64,000 nucleotides of DNA, taken from positions 29,308-93,307 of the forward strand of contig CALMMQ010000053.1 of NCBI GenBank assembly GCA_937868725.1. The letters are read 5' to 3'. Below the pieces are notes generated by a model that saw only the letters and a list, made by a program, of their open reading frames with translations, was not told the DNA's origin and ran no database searches. Below, one piece after another: positions 47,146-61,052 of the stretch. Both the position numbers and the translations under genes were made by a program. The stretch's first letter is position 1; each line of letters begins with the position of its first letter. The stretch comes from an uncultured Pleomorphomonas sp. (GTDB lineage: Bacteria; Pseudomonadota; Alphaproteobacteria; Rhizobiales; Pleomorphomonadaceae).

Positions 47146-47160
47146 GAACATAACGTGTAC
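47146..47160 (+). promoter_or_regulatory. recA promoter-proximal SOS box (one mismatch)
   Basis: GAAC-ATAACGT-GTAC, one mismatch from GAAC-N7-GAAC. It overlaps the spacer and -10 of a probable recA promoter (TTGCCA at 47136-47141, TACATT at 47158-47163). This is the normal place for LexA control of recA. Confidence 0.6.
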
Positions 47161-47215
47161 ATTAACCGCGATTTGAAACGCGCCGCCGGGCGTGGAATAA
47201 GAGGGAACAGGCGCT

Positions 47216-48304
<1,089 letters not shown>

Positions 48305-48311
48305 GCCATGA

Positions 48312-48345
48312 CCGGCCGGCGGGCCATGTCCGCCCGGCCGGCGTT
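48312..48345 (+). terminator. Imperfect hairpin after recA (probable terminator)
   Basis: CCGGCC-GGC-GGGC (48312-48324) pairs imperfectly with GCCC-GGCCGG (48332-48341), followed by CGTTTCCCTT. It lies 8 bp beyond the recA stop. The stem has a bulge. Confidence 0.5.
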
Positions 48346-48561
48346 TCCCTTACGCTGACGGCGCTTACACTGGACAGTTCCCTGTCTGGCGGATAAATAA
48401 CGCCTTGCGCTTCCGGACCGTCCAGGCGGGTTCACGGCAACGCGTGTCGTTTCGTCCGACCGCCCGTCGCGGTCGAAGGTCCCCGAGGCGATACCAGCGA
48501 ACGGGCGGCTTGAACGCATCGGCGACAATCAGGGTGGGACAGTGGAGACAGGCGGATCGTC

Positions 48562-51216
<2,655 letters not shown>

Positions 51217-51243
51217 TCGGTCGCCATCAGGCTGGAATACGAC

Positions 51244-51277
51244 ACGGGCCGGCTCGCTGAGCCGGCCCGTTGTCTTT
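51244..51277 (+). terminator. Terminator after alaS
   Basis: Perfect 12-bp arms ACGGGCCGGCTC and GAGCCGGCCCGT with loop GCT, followed by TGTCTTTTG. It lies 28 bp beyond the alaS stop. Confidence 0.85.
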
Positions 51278-51303
51278 TGTCGGTCCCGATGGCGCGCCGA
51301 ACT

Positions 51304-51328
51304 GAAAACGGGGGCCGCCGGCCCCCGT
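51304..51328 (-). terminator. Terminator after psuG
   Basis: ACGGGGGCC (51308-51316) and GGCCCCCGT (51320-51328), perfect 9-bp arms around GCC. On the minus strand the stem is followed by TTTTCAG. It lies 23 bp beyond the psuG stop. Confidence 0.82.
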
Positions 51329-51350
51329 TCGGACACTTCGATGGCGCGCC

Positions 51351-52265
<915 letters not shown>

Positions 52266-52434
52266 CTTGGCTCCTTGATATTGCTTTCAGCCAGACAAAA
52301 GCCGCGCCCGGACCGCCAGAGGCGGACGACGCAGCGGAAAAGAACATCCTACGCCAACTCGGACCCGATCCGGTAGTTGAATTTTACCAAACGGACAAAA
52401 CCGTTTCGTGACCCACGGCCGCCGGCCGACGCCG

Positions 52435-54975
52435 CTACTCGGCCAGCGTTTCCTTGACCGTGGTGGCCAATTGCTTGAGCGAGAACGGCTTGGGCAGGAA
52501 GTTGAACTGCTCGTTTTCCGGCAGGTTCTTCTTGAAGGCGTCCTCGGCGTAGCCGGAAACGAAGATGATCTTGAGGTCGGGCCGGGTCTGCCTGAGTTCG
52601 CGCAACAGCGACGGCCCGTCCATCTCCGGCATGACGACGTCGGAGACCACGAGATCGATCTTGCCTTCCTCGCGCTCCATCACCTCCAGCGCCTCGGTGC
52701 CGCTCGACGCCTCGTGCACGGTGTAGCCGCGCGAGATCAGCGCCCGGGCGGCGAAGGCGCGCACCGCCTCCTCGTCCTCGACCAGCAGAATGGTGGCGTT
52801 GCCGGTCAGATCCGACATCGGCGTCGCCTCGACATTCTTCTTGGGCGTCACGTCGACGGCGGCGGCGTGACGCGGCAGGAAGATGTGGAACACGGTTCCA
52901 ACCCCCACTTCCGAGGTCGGATAGATGTAGCCGCCGGTCTGCTTGATGATGCCGTAGACGGTGGAGAGGCCGAGGCCGGTGCCCTTGCCCACTTCCTTGG
53001 TGGAGAAGAAGGGATCGAAGATCTTCTCCATGATCTCGGGCGTCATGCCGGTACCGGTGTCTTCCACCTCGATCAGCACGTAATCGGCCGCCGGCATGCC
53101 CTTGAAGGTGTACTTGGCCGCTTCGGCGGCGGTGACGTTGGACGTGCGGATCTCGAGCTTGCCCGCCTCGTGCATGGCGTCACGGGCGTTGACGGCGAGG
53201 TTGATGATCACCTGCTCGAACTGGTTGAGGTCGGCCATGATCGGCCAGAGGTCGCGGCCGTGCACCACCTTGAGGTGGACTTTCTCGCCCAGCAGCCGAC
53301 CCAGCAGGATCGACAGGTCGGCCAGCACGTCCGAGAGGCTCAGCACCTGCGGCCGCAGCGTCTGGCGCCGCGAGAACGCCAGCAGCTGCCGCACCAGACC
53401 GGCCGCCCGGTTGGCGTTCTGCTTGATGTTCATGATGTCCTGGAAGGACGGGTCGGTCGGCCGGTGGCTGTTGAGCAGCAGGTCGGAGAAGCCGATGATG
53501 GCGGTCAGCACGTTGTTGAAGTCGTGCGCCACGCCGCCGGCCAGCTGGCCGACCGCCTGCATCTTCTGACCTTGGGCGAACTGCGCCTCCAGCGCCCGTT
53601 GCTCGGTGGTCTCGAGAGCATAGACGATGGCCACCTCGCCGTCGCCCGCCCCCTCCTCCACCGCCGACACGAAGAAGCGCGCCGAGCGCCCCTTGTCGTC
53701 GGGCAGCGAGACGTCGACACCGGAAATCGAGCCCTGGCCGGCCACGGTGGCGGTGATGGCTTCGGAGATCGCCTTGCGGTCGCGTTCGGCCACCACGTCG
53801 GCCAGCCGGCCGCGCGGCGCCGTGGCGTCGGGTTTGACGAAGGCGCCGAACATGCGCATGAACGGCGCATTGTTGCGGCCGATGCGGCCGTCGCGGTCGA
53901 TGGAGGCGATGGCCACCGGCGTGTTGTTGAAGAAGCGGGTGAAGCGGACCTCGGCGGCCCGCAGCGACTCGGAGATGTCCTCGCCCGGCGAGCGGTTGAG
54001 CACCAGCGTGCGGCTGTCGCCGATGCCACCGTCCGCGCCCACCGGCACGCGGTGGATGATGCGCACCGGCAGGCTCTGGCCGTTGCGCTTGATGAAGTCG
54101 AGGTCGACCATGCCGGTCTTCACCTCGCCCGAGGCACCGCGGATGCCGTCAAGCAGCGAGGCGCCGTCGCCGACGATGATGTCCTTGACCGACATCGCCC
54201 CCACCTCGAACTCGGCGAGATCGACGCCGAGCCAGTCGGCCAGCGTGGCGTTCATGTAGGCGATGCGGCCGAGGGCGGTGATCGAGAGGAACCCCGCCGG
54301 GGCGTGATCGAGAAAATCGACGGCCCGCTGCAGCGCCTGGAAGCTGTCTTCCTGCTCGTCGCGATCACGGGTGATGTCGGCCACCTGCCAGACATTGAGC
54401 GTCATCGGCAAGCCGGACAGCGGCCGGACGCGGATGCGATACCAGCGGGCTGGGCCGTCGTTGCGGCCGAGCGGGTGGGCGACGCGCACTTCCTCGTGCG
54501 CCCGCCGCCCCTCGCGCGAGGCCTGGGCCAGGCGGAAGATGACGTCGGCGGCATCGGGATCGCCGGAGAACACCCGCTCGACGGTGCGGACGTCGGTAGC
54601 CGTCTCGGCCCGGATCAGCCGGCCGTAGGCGGCGTTGGCGTAGACGATGCGGCCGTCGGCGTCGGTGACGCAGACGCCATCGGTCATGGTGTCGAGAAAG
54701 CGCTTGGACAGCGACATCTGGCCGTCGGAGGCAGCACCGAGCCGGACCAGTCCGACCGCGCCGGCAAACAGCGAGAACACGCCGACGACGGCCAGAAGGC
54801 CGAGCAGGCCGAGCACGTACGGCTGGGCCCGATCGCGGTCGAGCAGCGCAAACACCGCCGCCGCCGTGACCAGGGCAACGGCCAGCGCCACCACCAGCCC
54901 GACGTTGCCGCCGCGCTCGGATCGATCGACGATCGGCGTCTCCACCGATGGAGCCTGGTCGTTGTCACCCATCAT
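52435..54975 (-). CDS. cckA: Hybrid sensor histidine kinase CckA
   Basis: 846 residues from ATG 54975 ([10 protein letters not shown]); a second ATG follows directly. Two transmembrane helices (about 24-45 and 53-76) precede tandem PAS-like domains (about 87-470). The histidine kinase has H-box [17 protein letters not shown] (His484), then N box [11 protein letters not shown]1 VEDTGTGM, F box FDPFFSTK and G2 [13 protein letters not shown]. The C-terminal receiver domain has DVVMPEMDG (Asp779). This is the CckA architecture: phosphoryl groups go His-Asp, then through ChpT to CtrA and CpdR, controlling cell cycle and flagellar genes. It lies directly upstream of flhB in the minus-strand flagellar cluster, as in many alphaproteobacteria. 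Confidence 0.95.
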   Translation of the reverse strand: MMGDNDQAPSVETPIVDRSERGGNVGLVVALAVALVTAAAVFALLDRDRAQPYVLGLLGLLAVVGVFSLFAGAVGLVRLGAASDGQMSLSKRFLDTMTDGVCVTDADGRIVYANAAYGRLIRAETATDVRTVERVFSGDPDAADVIFRLAQASREGRRAHEEVRVAHPLGRNDGPARWYRIRVRPLSGLPMTLNVWQVADITRDRDEQEDSFQALQRAVDFLDHAPAGFLSITALGRIAYMNATLADWLGVDLAEFEVGAMSVKDIIVGDGASLLDGIRGASGEVKTGMVDLDFIKRNGQSLPVRIIHRVPVGADGGIGDSRTLVLNRSPGEDISESLRAAEVRFTRFFNNTPVAIASIDRDGRIGRNNAPFMRMFGAFVKPDATAPRGRLADVVAERDRKAISEAITATVAGQGSISGVDVSLPDDKGRSARFFVSAVEEGAGDGEVAIVYALETTEQRALEAQFAQGQKMQAVGQLAGGVAHDFNNVLTAIIGFSDLLLNSHRPTDPSFQDIMNIKQNANRAAGLVRQLLAFSRRQTLRPQVLSLSDVLADLSILLGRLLGEKVHLKVVHGRDLWPIMADLNQFEQVIINLAVNARDAMHEAGKLEIRTSNVTAAEAAKYTFKGMPAADYVLIEVEDTGTGMTPEIMEKIFDPFFSTKEVGKGTGLGLSTVYGIIKQTGGYIYPTSEVGVGTVFHIFLPRHAAAVDVTPKKNVEATPMSDLTGNATILLVEDEEAVRAFAARALISRGYTVHEASSGTEALEVMEREEGKIDLVVSDVVMPEMDGPSLLRELRQTRPDLKIIFVSGYAEDAFKKNLPENEQFNFLPKPFSLKQLATTVKETLAE

Positions 54976-55120
54976 GTCCGCCCCGACTATCTTGACCAAC
55001 CATCGACCGGAGCCCCGGACGCCCGCGACAGCAGAATCGGCCGCTGCGCATCAACAATCTTTAGCAACCGCCCGCTTTCAGGCAAACAGCCTGACTGCAA
55101 CAGTCCGCCGTTTTCGCCTG

Positions 55121-56200
55121 TCATCGGCGCCATGCTCCAGCCTTTTTGAGATTCATGACGTGGCTGATCAGCTGCGCCACGGCCTTGTAGTGCTGCTCCG
55201 GAATGATCTGGTCGAGTTCGACCGAGGCATAAAGGGCGCGCGCCAGCGGCGGATTCTCGATCACCGGCACCCCCGCCTCCGTGGCCACCGCGCGGATGCG
55301 CAGGGCCACCTCGTCGACGCCCTTGGCCACGCAGAGCGGCGCCTGCATGTCGGTCTCGTAGACCAGCGCCACGGCGTAATGGGTCGGGTTGGTGACCACC
55401 ACCGTCGCCTTCGGCACCTTGGACATCATCCGGTTGCGGGCCCGCTCCTGGCGCAATTGCCGGATCTTGCCCTTGATCATCGGATCGCCTTCGGTCTGCT
55501 TGTGCTCGTCCTTGATCTCCTTCAGCGACATCATGTGCCGCTTGGTCCAGCGCCAGCGCACCCAGGCGTAATCGAGCACCGCCACCAGGAACATGATGGC
55601 GAGGATGGTGCCAAGCATCCGGAGCGACACCGAGCGCGCCACCGTCAGGCTCTTGACGAAGTCGATGGTGACGAGCGCGTCGAGCCGGTCGCGTTCCGGC
55701 CACAGCACGGTGAACATCACCGTCCCCAGCACCGCCACCTTGATCAGCCCGCGCAGAAAGTTGACGGCGTTGTCCACCGAAAACAGCCGCTTCATGCCGG
55801 ACAATGGCGACACCTTGTCGAAACGCGGTTCCAGCGACTGGGCCGAGAAGACGGCGCGGTGCTGGATGAGGTTGCCGATCAGGGCACCGGCGGCCAGAAT
55901 GGCCATGGGGGCCGCCAGCGCAATGCCGACGGCCGTGCCCAGGCTGAGGAACAGCCGCCTGAGCCCGCCGCCTTCGACGGAGAGGTCGGCGGCGTGCTCG
56001 ATCAGCCCGCGCATCGGCACCACCAGCAGCTGGGAACTGAGCCCGCTCGCCGCGCCGATGCTGAGCGTGATGGCAGCCAGGGCGAAGAAGGTCACCACCT
56101 CTGTACTCTTGGCGACGTCCCCCTTGTCGTGGGCTTCCTGCAGCCTTCGCTGGGTTGGTTCTTCTGTTTTGTCGCTGTCGTCGCCGGCGTCTTCGGCCAT
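55121..56200 (-). CDS. flhB: Flagellar export apparatus protein FlhB
   Basis: 359 residues. Four membrane helices in the first 200 residues, N-terminal DDSDKTEEPTQRRLQEAHDKGDVAKS, and the self-cleavage motif NPTH at 271-274 in VVVTNPTHYAVALVY. Cleavage between Asn and Pro is needed for switching export from rod/hook to filament substrates. The tail ENPPLARALYASVELDQIIPEQHYKAVAQLISHVMNLKK is typical. It is 14 bp from fliR and upstream of cckA. Confidence 0.96.
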   Translation of the reverse strand: MAEDAGDDSDKTEEPTQRRLQEAHDKGDVAKSTEVVTFFALAAITLSIGAASGLSSQLLVVPMRGLIEHAADLSVEGGGLRRLFLSLGTAVGIALAAPMAILAAGALIGNLIQHRAVFSAQSLEPRFDKVSPLSGMKRLFSVDNAVNFLRGLIKVAVLGTVMFTVLWPERDRLDALVTIDFVKSLTVARSVSLRMLGTILAIMFLVAVLDYAWVRWRWTKRHMMSLKEIKDEHKQTEGDPMIKGKIRQLRQERARNRMMSKVPKATVVVTNPTHYAVALVYETDMQAPLCVAKGVDEVALRIRAVATEAGVPVIENPPLARALYASVELDQIIPEQHYKAVAQLISHVMNLKKAGAWRR

Positions 56201-56214
56201 CGTTCACGGCCTCC

Positions 56215-56979
56215 TTACGGGACGACGAAGCGCATCAGTCCCGTCTCGACGAAGGACTGATACAGCCGCATGATGGTGCCGATCAGCACGGCCGTGATGG
56301 CCAGGCCGACGAGGATGGTCAGCGGTGCCGCCAGGAAATACACCTGAAACTGCGGCATCAGCCGCTGCAGCACGCCGAGCCCGAGATTGAACACCAGCGC
56401 AAAGACGATGAACGGCGAGCCGATCTCGATGCCGACGCGGAAGGCCCCGGACATGGTCATCACGGCCGCGACGCGGAAGTCATCGATGGGAAAGCTCTCG
56501 CCCGGCGGAAACAGCCGGTAGCTGTCGACGATGCCGGCGATGGCCAGATGATGCAGGTTGGTCGAGAAGATCACCGCCACGCCGACCACCGACAGGAACG
56601 AAGAGAAGATCGCCCCCTGCTGACCCATGGTCGGATCGACGCTCTGGGCGAACGACAGGCCGATGTTGGTGGAAATGGTGGCGCCGGCGGCCTGGACGAC
56701 ACTCATCAGCGTGCGGGCGATGAGGCCGATGCCGACGCCGATCATGATCTCCCAGATCATGACGAACAGCAGCCGGTTCATGTCCTGCGACAGCCCCTGC
56801 GGCAGCCGCTCCGACAACACCGGATAGAACACCAGCGTGATCAGCAGCGCCATGGCCAAGCGCACCCGCGTCGGCACCGTCGTCTCGCCGATGCCCGGCA
56901 TCAGCATCACCAGCGCGCCGATGCGGGCGAACAGCAGGAGATAGAGCGCCGTGACGTCGGGGAGAATGTGGATGATCAT
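56215..56979 (-). CDS. fliR: Flagellar biosynthesis protein FliR
   Basis: 254 residues from ATG 56979, which overlaps the fliQ stop by 4 bp. Six hydrophobic helices; family features are FARIGALVMLMPGIGETTVPTRVRLAMALLITL near the N terminus and NLGLGVLQRLMPQFQVYFLAAPLTILVGL near the C terminus. FliR completes the FliPQR export gate with FliP and FliQ. Confidence 0.94.
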   Translation of the reverse strand: MIIHILPDVTALYLLLFARIGALVMLMPGIGETTVPTRVRLAMALLITLVFYPVLSERLPQGLSQDMNRLLFVMIWEIMIGVGIGLIARTLMSVVQAAGATISTNIGLSFAQSVDPTMGQQGAIFSSFLSVVGVAVIFSTNLHHLAIAGIVDSYRLFPPGESFPIDDFRVAAVMTMSGAFRVGIEIGSPFIVFALVFNLGLGVLQRLMPQFQVYFLAAPLTILVGLAITAVLIGTIMRLYQSFVETGLMRFVVP

Positions 56980-57239
56980 CCCGCCACGATCCGTTCCGAC
57001 ACTTCCACCATGAAGGCGGCGAGCGCATCGGCCATGAACGGCAAGGTCAGCAGCAGCACGAGGAACACCACCAGGATCTTGGGGATGAAGGCCAGCGTCT
57101 GCTCCTGGATCTGGGTCAGCGCCTGGAACAGCGCCACGACAAGCCCGACGGCCAGGCCCACCAGCATGGTCGGCGCCGCGATCTTGACCGTCGTCCACAA
57201 AGCGTCCCGGGCAATGTCGAGAACTTCCGGCCCGGTCAT
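56976..57239 (-). CDS. fliQ: Flagellar biosynthesis protein FliQ
   Basis: 87 residues with two helices: TVKIAAPTMLVGLAVGLVVALFQALTQIQEQTLAFIPKILVVFLVLLLTLPFM. The TQIQEQTL(A/T)F(I/V)PK loop is the family signature. It overlaps fliR by 4 bp, indicating coupled translation. Confidence 0.95.
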   Translation of the reverse strand: MTGPEVLDIARDALWTTVKIAAPTMLVGLAVGLVVALFQALTQIQEQTLAFIPKILVVFLVLLLTLPFMADALAAFMVEVSERIVAG

Positions 57240-57281
57240 GACATACCCCGCTCGTGACTGATATCGCCCGGCGCCGGCGCG

Positions 57282-57608
57282 TCAGATCGCCATGCGCATG
57301 ATTTCCTCGTAGGCCGAAATGACGCGGTCGCGCACCGACACCATGGTGTCCAGAGCCACCTCGGTCTCCGACACCGCCGTCACCACGTCGACCAGATCGG
57401 CCTTGCCGGCCATCAGCCCGGCCTGCTTGGCCTCGGTCGCCTTGCCCTGATCGACGACGGACTTGACCTCGTTGCGCAGCATGGCGCCGAAGTCGGGTCC
57501 GGACGCGCCACCGGCCGTGGCTTTAGCTTGCTCCGGTTGGGCGCGATTCGCCAGCCGCGCCATGGCGCCATACACATTGGCGGCATTGAGGGACGTCGTG
57601 AGGGCCAT
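57282..57608 (-). CDS. fliE: Flagellar hook-basal body protein FliE
   Basis: 108 residues. The C-terminal half VVDVVTAVSETEVALDTMVSVRDRVISAYEEIMRMAI (written here in part) is the conserved FliE helix pair. The N terminus is variable (Ala/Gln-rich). FliE is the first rod part exported and anchors the rod to the MS ring. It is between flgC and fliQ as usual. Confidence 0.93.
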   Translation of the reverse strand: MALTTSLNAANVYGAMARLANRAQPEQAKATAGGASGPDFGAMLRNEVKSVVDQGKATEAKQAGLMAGKADLVDVVTAVSETEVALDTMVSVRDRVISAYEEIMRMAI

Positions 57609-57638
57609 GGCTCAACCTCTTCCTGGCGTCGTGCGCCT

Positions 57639-58049
57639 TCAGCTCTTCAGGATGTCGATGGTCTTCTGCATCATCGACCGGGTGGTGCCGACGACGTTGA
57701 GATTGGCTTCGTAGGTGCGCTGGGCCGACTGCATGTCGACCATTTCCACCAGCGGCTGCACGTTGGGATACTTGACCATGCCGTTGGCGTCAGCTGCCGG
57801 ACTGCCCGGCTCGTAGCGCGTGTCGAAGTCGGAGCTGTCCTGCGCCACCTTGCCCATCTGCACCACGGCCGCGTCGAGTTCCTTGTTGAACTTGGACTGC
57901 ACCGTCGGAATCTTGCGCCGATAGGGGTCGCCGCCCGGCGTGCTGGCCACGGAATCGGCGTTGGCCATGTTTTCGGCGATGATGCGCATGCGGCCGTTCT
58001 GAACCTTGAGGCCGGAGGACGAGATCATCAGTGTCTTGAGGAAGTCCAT
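57639..58049 (-). CDS. flgC: Flagellar proximal rod protein FlgC
   Basis: 136 residues. It has the flagellar rod N-terminal motif ISSSGLKVQNGRMRIIAENMANADSVASTPGGDPYRRK and the C-terminal helix VDMQSAQRTYEANLNVVGTTRSMMQKTIDIL. It forms the proximal rod with FlgB. It follows flgB by 9 bp. Confidence 0.96.
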   Translation of the reverse strand: MDFLKTLMISSSGLKVQNGRMRIIAENMANADSVASTPGGDPYRRKIPTVQSKFNKELDAAVVQMGKVAQDSSDFDTRYEPGSPAADANGMVKYPNVQPLVEMVDMQSAQRTYEANLNVVGTTRSMMQKTIDILKS

Positions 58050-58058
58050 GATCGAGCC

Positions 58059-58469
58059 TCACTTCTTGCCGAGGGCGGTCTTGAGCAGCCCGAGCGAGCG
58101 GGCGTAGAGCGAGGTCGCCATCTGGTAGTCCATCTGATTCTGCGTCACCTTCATCATCTGGTCTTCGAGCGACACCGAGTTGCCGTCCGGCGTCACTTCG
58201 TAGCCGTCGACCTTCTGCTGCCGGAAACCGGTGTCGCCGCCGATCGGCGTGGTGGCGATGTGCAGCGGCGAGGTCACCACCGCCGCGACCGGCCGCGAAC
58301 TGTCGCCCTCGACGGCAACGCGAAAGAAGTCCGGCGCCTTGATGTCGCGCCCGGTGTAGCCCGGCGTATCGGCATTGGAGACGTTCTCGGCCAACACCTT
58401 CTGGCGCGCCTCGTGATACTTGAGCTTGTCCTTGATCGCCCGGAGCACCGGGATATCGGTCATCGACAT
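58059..58469 (-). CDS. flgB: Flagellar proximal rod protein FlgB
   Basis: 136 residues from ATG 58469 (MSMTDIPVLRAIKDKLKYHE), with GGGGC about 6 nt upstream; ATGs at 58463 and 58481 are alternatives. Motifs: VLAENVSNADTPGYTGRDIKAPDF and MKVTQNQMDYQMATSLYARSLGLLKTAL. First gene of the minus-strand rod/export cluster. A perfect CtrA box lies about 115 bp upstream. Confidence 0.95.
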   Translation of the reverse strand: MSMTDIPVLRAIKDKLKYHEARQKVLAENVSNADTPGYTGRDIKAPDFFRVAVEGDSSRPVAAVVTSPLHIATTPIGGDTGFRQQKVDGYEVTPDGNSVSLEDQMMKVTQNQMDYQMATSLYARSLGLLKTALGKK

Positions 58470-58826
58470 GAGTTGCCCCATTCCGTTCGGTCCGGGCGAC
58501 CGGATCGCTGGTGGCCAACGACGACTCGTCTTCTGCAAGTCGTTTCATTCGCCCTAGTGGGCAATAATTGCCGGCCATATGGTTAACGAGCGGTTAACAA
58601 TTTCCGGCACCCACAGCCAACGGCCTTGAAAAGCGCCAATTTTCTCGGTTATTCGGAAGGATGAGCGTTCCATTCTGGGTCGAAGGCGGCAAACATTGCC
58701 GCCCCTGCGCACGGCGCGGCACCGACTCGAAGGCGCTGTCGTTGCCGGAATTTTTCCGGTTTGATGGTAAATTGTTTATCGGATCGCCTTATCCCTGATG
58801 GGGACAGTCTGGTGTAGGTAGGAAAC
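58470..58826. other. Divergent flagellar promoter region (357 bp)
   Basis: Spacer between flgB (minus) and fliO (plus). It holds the CtrA box at 58583-58597. No other gene or palindrome of note is visible. Confidence 0.55.
58583..58599. promoter_or_regulatory. Perfect CtrA binding site between flgB and fliO
   Basis: TTAA-CGAGCGG-TTAA at 58583-58597. Read on the minus strand toward flgB it is TTAA-CCGCTCG-TTAACC, an exact match to the alphaproteobacterial CtrA consensus. It lies between the divergent flgB and fliO genes, in the place expected for class II flagellar promoters. Confidence 0.8.
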
Positions 58827-60155
58827 ATGCAGGATCTTCTGGTTGACTGGTTCGGCTCGACTGGGGCCACGGTGATACGCTACTTCGTGGCGTTCGCCGT
58901 CGTGGCGGGACTGCTGCTGCTCTTGCGCTGGGTCTTGCAGACCTATGTCGGCAAGGGAGGGTTCGGACCGATACGCGGCCGGCAGAATCGCATTGCCGTC
59001 GTCGATACCGTCGCCGTCGACCAGCGTCGCCGGCTGCTGCTCGTCCGTCGCGACAATGTCGAGCATCTGATCCTCGTCGGGGGCGGCAACGATCTGGTTG
59101 TCGAACCGACCATCATCCGTGGCGTGCCGGTCGGCAGCCTCGGTCGCGTCGGCCGGCCCGCCAGTGCCGAACGTCCTGAGACCGTGGCAGCCGCCGAGAG
59201 CCAGCCGGAAGAGCCGCATCCGGCGCCACAGCGCCCCTCGCGTCCGGTGCCGCTGCCGGCCAGCGAGCCCATCAGCCATCAGCCCGAACCGCCGGTCGCC
59301 CCGGCGCCCGAAGCCGTCACCCGCCAGGCGGAACCGGTGGCCGAACCGATCGCCCCCCGTCCCCGCCTGCCCGAACGTCCGCGCCTGCGGCCGCAGGCGC
59401 CGGTCGTCGCCGCGCCCGCGCCGATCAAGGCTGAAAAGCCGGTGCCGCCCGAACCGGTCCACGTCGAACCCGAGCCGACGCCGGCCCCTGCGCCCGTCGA
59501 GCCGCCGCTGGCCGCTCCGGCCGATGGTTTCGATGATCTCGCCCGCCAGCTCGACGAAGCCCTGAAGAACGACCTCGGCATCTCCCCCGAACCGCAGCCG
59601 CCGGTGCCGCCGTTCATGCGGCCGGCCGCCGTGCCGGAAGTCAAGGTTGAACCCGTGGCCGAAACGCCGCGCGCCCCGCGCGTCGAAGCGCCCAAGGTGG
59701 TGCCGCCGGCGCCCCGTCCGGTCAGCTCCGCCGCCAGCGCCTGGCTGCGGCCGCGCGCCACCACCCCGGCCGCGGCGCCCGTTGCCGCCAAGCCGGCCGA
59801 GCCGGTCGCTCCGGCACCGGTGGTTGAGCGCCCCGCCCCGGTCAAGCCCGCCGCCGCCGCCCCGGCGCCCAAGCCCGTCGCGCCCAAGGTCGCGCCGGCC
59901 GTCAAGCCGGTGGCGCCGCCGGTCGAAGTGCCACCGCCGGCCGAGCCCGCCGCTCACGACGACCGGTCGCTGGAAGACCGTCTCGCCGAAGTGCTGTCGA
60001 GCAACGTCGCCGCCACGCCGGCCGTCGTGCCGCCGGTCGAACCGCCGGTCGCCACCCCCGCCGCCAAGCCGGCCGAGAACGACTTCACCTCCCTTGAGGA
60101 CGAAATGGCTCGCCTGCTCGACGAACTGGCGGGAGATTCCAAGGGAAAACGCTGA
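58827..60155 (+). CDS. fliO: FliO-like flagellar protein with very long Pro/Ala-rich C-terminal region
   Basis: 442 residues, while FliO is usually about 100-150. Residues 16-38 form a single transmembrane helix (VIRYFVAFAVVAGLLLLLRWVL). Residues 50-105 form the FliO cytoplasmic domain: GRQNRIAVVDTVAVDQRRRLLLVRRDNVEHLILVGGGNDLVVE. From about 106 on the protein is Pro/Ala/Val-rich and probably disordered, but it carries three short predicted amphipathic acidic helices: 234-250 (FDDLARQLDEALKND), 378-392 (RSLEDRLAEVLSS) and 419-436 (SLEDEMARLLDELAG). FliO assists FliP assembly in the export gate, and fliP follows on the same strand at 91 bp. Confidence 0.8.
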   Translation: MQDLLVDWFGSTGATVIRYFVAFAVVAGLLLLLRWVLQTYVGKGGFGPIRGRQNRIAVVDTVAVDQRRRLLLVRRDNVEHLILVGGGNDLVVEPTIIRGVPVGSLGRVGRPASAERPETVAAAESQPEEPHPAPQRPSRPVPLPASEPISHQPEPPVAPAPEAVTRQAEPVAEPIAPRPRLPERPRLRPQAPVVAAPAPIKAEKPVPPEPVHVEPEPTPAPAPVEPPLAAPADGFDDLARQLDEALKNDLGISPEPQPPVPPFMRPAAVPEVKVEPVAETPRAPRVEAPKVVPPAPRPVSSAASAWLRPRATTPAAAPVAAKPAEPVAPAPVVERPAPVKPAAAAPAPKPVAPKVAPAVKPVAPPVEVPPPAEPAAHDDRSLEDRLAEVLSSNVAATPAVVPPVEPPVATPAAKPAENDFTSLEDEMARLLDELAGDSKGKR

Positions 60156-60246
60156 CCGCCACGGTCAATTCGACCGCCAAGCGCTTGAGCCATCTCGCCC
60201 GTCGGTGACAATCAACTTCGCAATGAAGTGATTCGACGGGCGGGCG

Positions 60247-61047
60247 ATGGTGATGGGTAAAGACAGCCCGGCGGCAACGATCAGCGGCGAGCGGCGCAGC
60301 AACGCCGGCTGTCGCCATGGACTGCGTCTTGGTGCCCTGACGGCCACCGCCCTGCTGCTGACCACCGGTCTTGCCAGCCCCCAGGATGTGTCGATCTCGC
60401 TCGGCAACGGCGCTTCTCTGACCGAGCGCGCCGTCCAGCTCGTTGGTCTGATGACGGTGCTGTCGCTGGCGCCGTCCATCCTGGTGATGATGACGTCCTT
60501 CACCCGGATCGTCGTCGTGCTGTCGCTGCTCAGAAGCGCCATCGGCCTGCAATCGGCGCCGCCCAACGCCGTCATGGTGTCCTTCGCCCTGTTCCTCACC
60601 GCCGTCATCATGGCGCCGACCTTCGAGACGGCCTATCAGAACGGCATCGAGCCGGTGGTGAAGAACGAACTGCCCCTCGATCAGGGCTTCGACCGGGCCA
60701 TCGAGCCGTTCCGCGCCTTCATGCTGAAGAACACCCGCGAGGCCGACATCCAGCTGTTCGTCGACCTGTCGCGGACGCCACAGCCTGAGACGGCGGCCGA
60801 CGTGTCGACGCGCCTCGTCATCCCGGCCTTCATGATTTCCGAGCTGCGCCGCGCCTTCGAGATCGGCTTCCTCATCTACCTGCCGTTCCTGATCATCGAC
60901 ATGGTGGTCTCGTCGATCCTGATGGCCATGGGCATGATGATGCTGCCGCCGGTGGTGGTGTCGCTCCCCTTCAAGCTGATCTTTTTCGTGCTGGTCGACG
61001 GCTGGTCGCTGCTGGCCGGCAGCCTGATCCGCAGCTACGTCACCTGA
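60247..61047 (+). CDS. fliP: Flagellar biosynthesis protein FliP
   Basis: 266 residues, start ATG 60247 (ATG 60253 also possible). After an N-terminal segment resembling a signal peptide (ALTATALLLTTGLASPQ), the FliP core follows: VQLVGLMTVLSLAPSILVMMTSFTRIVVVLSLLRSAIGLQSAPPNAVMVSFALFLT and the C-terminal FMISELRRAFEIGFLIYLPFLIIDMVVSSILMAMGMMMLPP. It forms the FliP5FliQ4FliR1 export gate. Its stop is only 5 bp from the stop of the convergent TPR-like gene. Confidence 0.96.
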   Translation: MVMGKDSPAATISGERRSNAGCRHGLRLGALTATALLLTTGLASPQDVSISLGNGASLTERAVQLVGLMTVLSLAPSILVMMTSFTRIVVVLSLLRSAIGLQSAPPNAVMVSFALFLTAVIMAPTFETAYQNGIEPVVKNELPLDQGFDRAIEPFRAFMLKNTREADIQLFVDLSRTPQPETAADVSTRLVIPAFMISELRRAFEIGFLIYLPFLIIDMVVSSILMAMGMMMLPPVVVSLPFKLIFFVLVDGWSLLAGSLIRSYVT

Positions 61048-61052
61048 CGGCC

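Noticed and set aside
52408..55149. A 913-codon open frame antisense to cckA
   Set aside because: It is the complement of a certain gene, with His/Arg/Gly/Asp-rich sequence lacking domain patterns or a proper start context.
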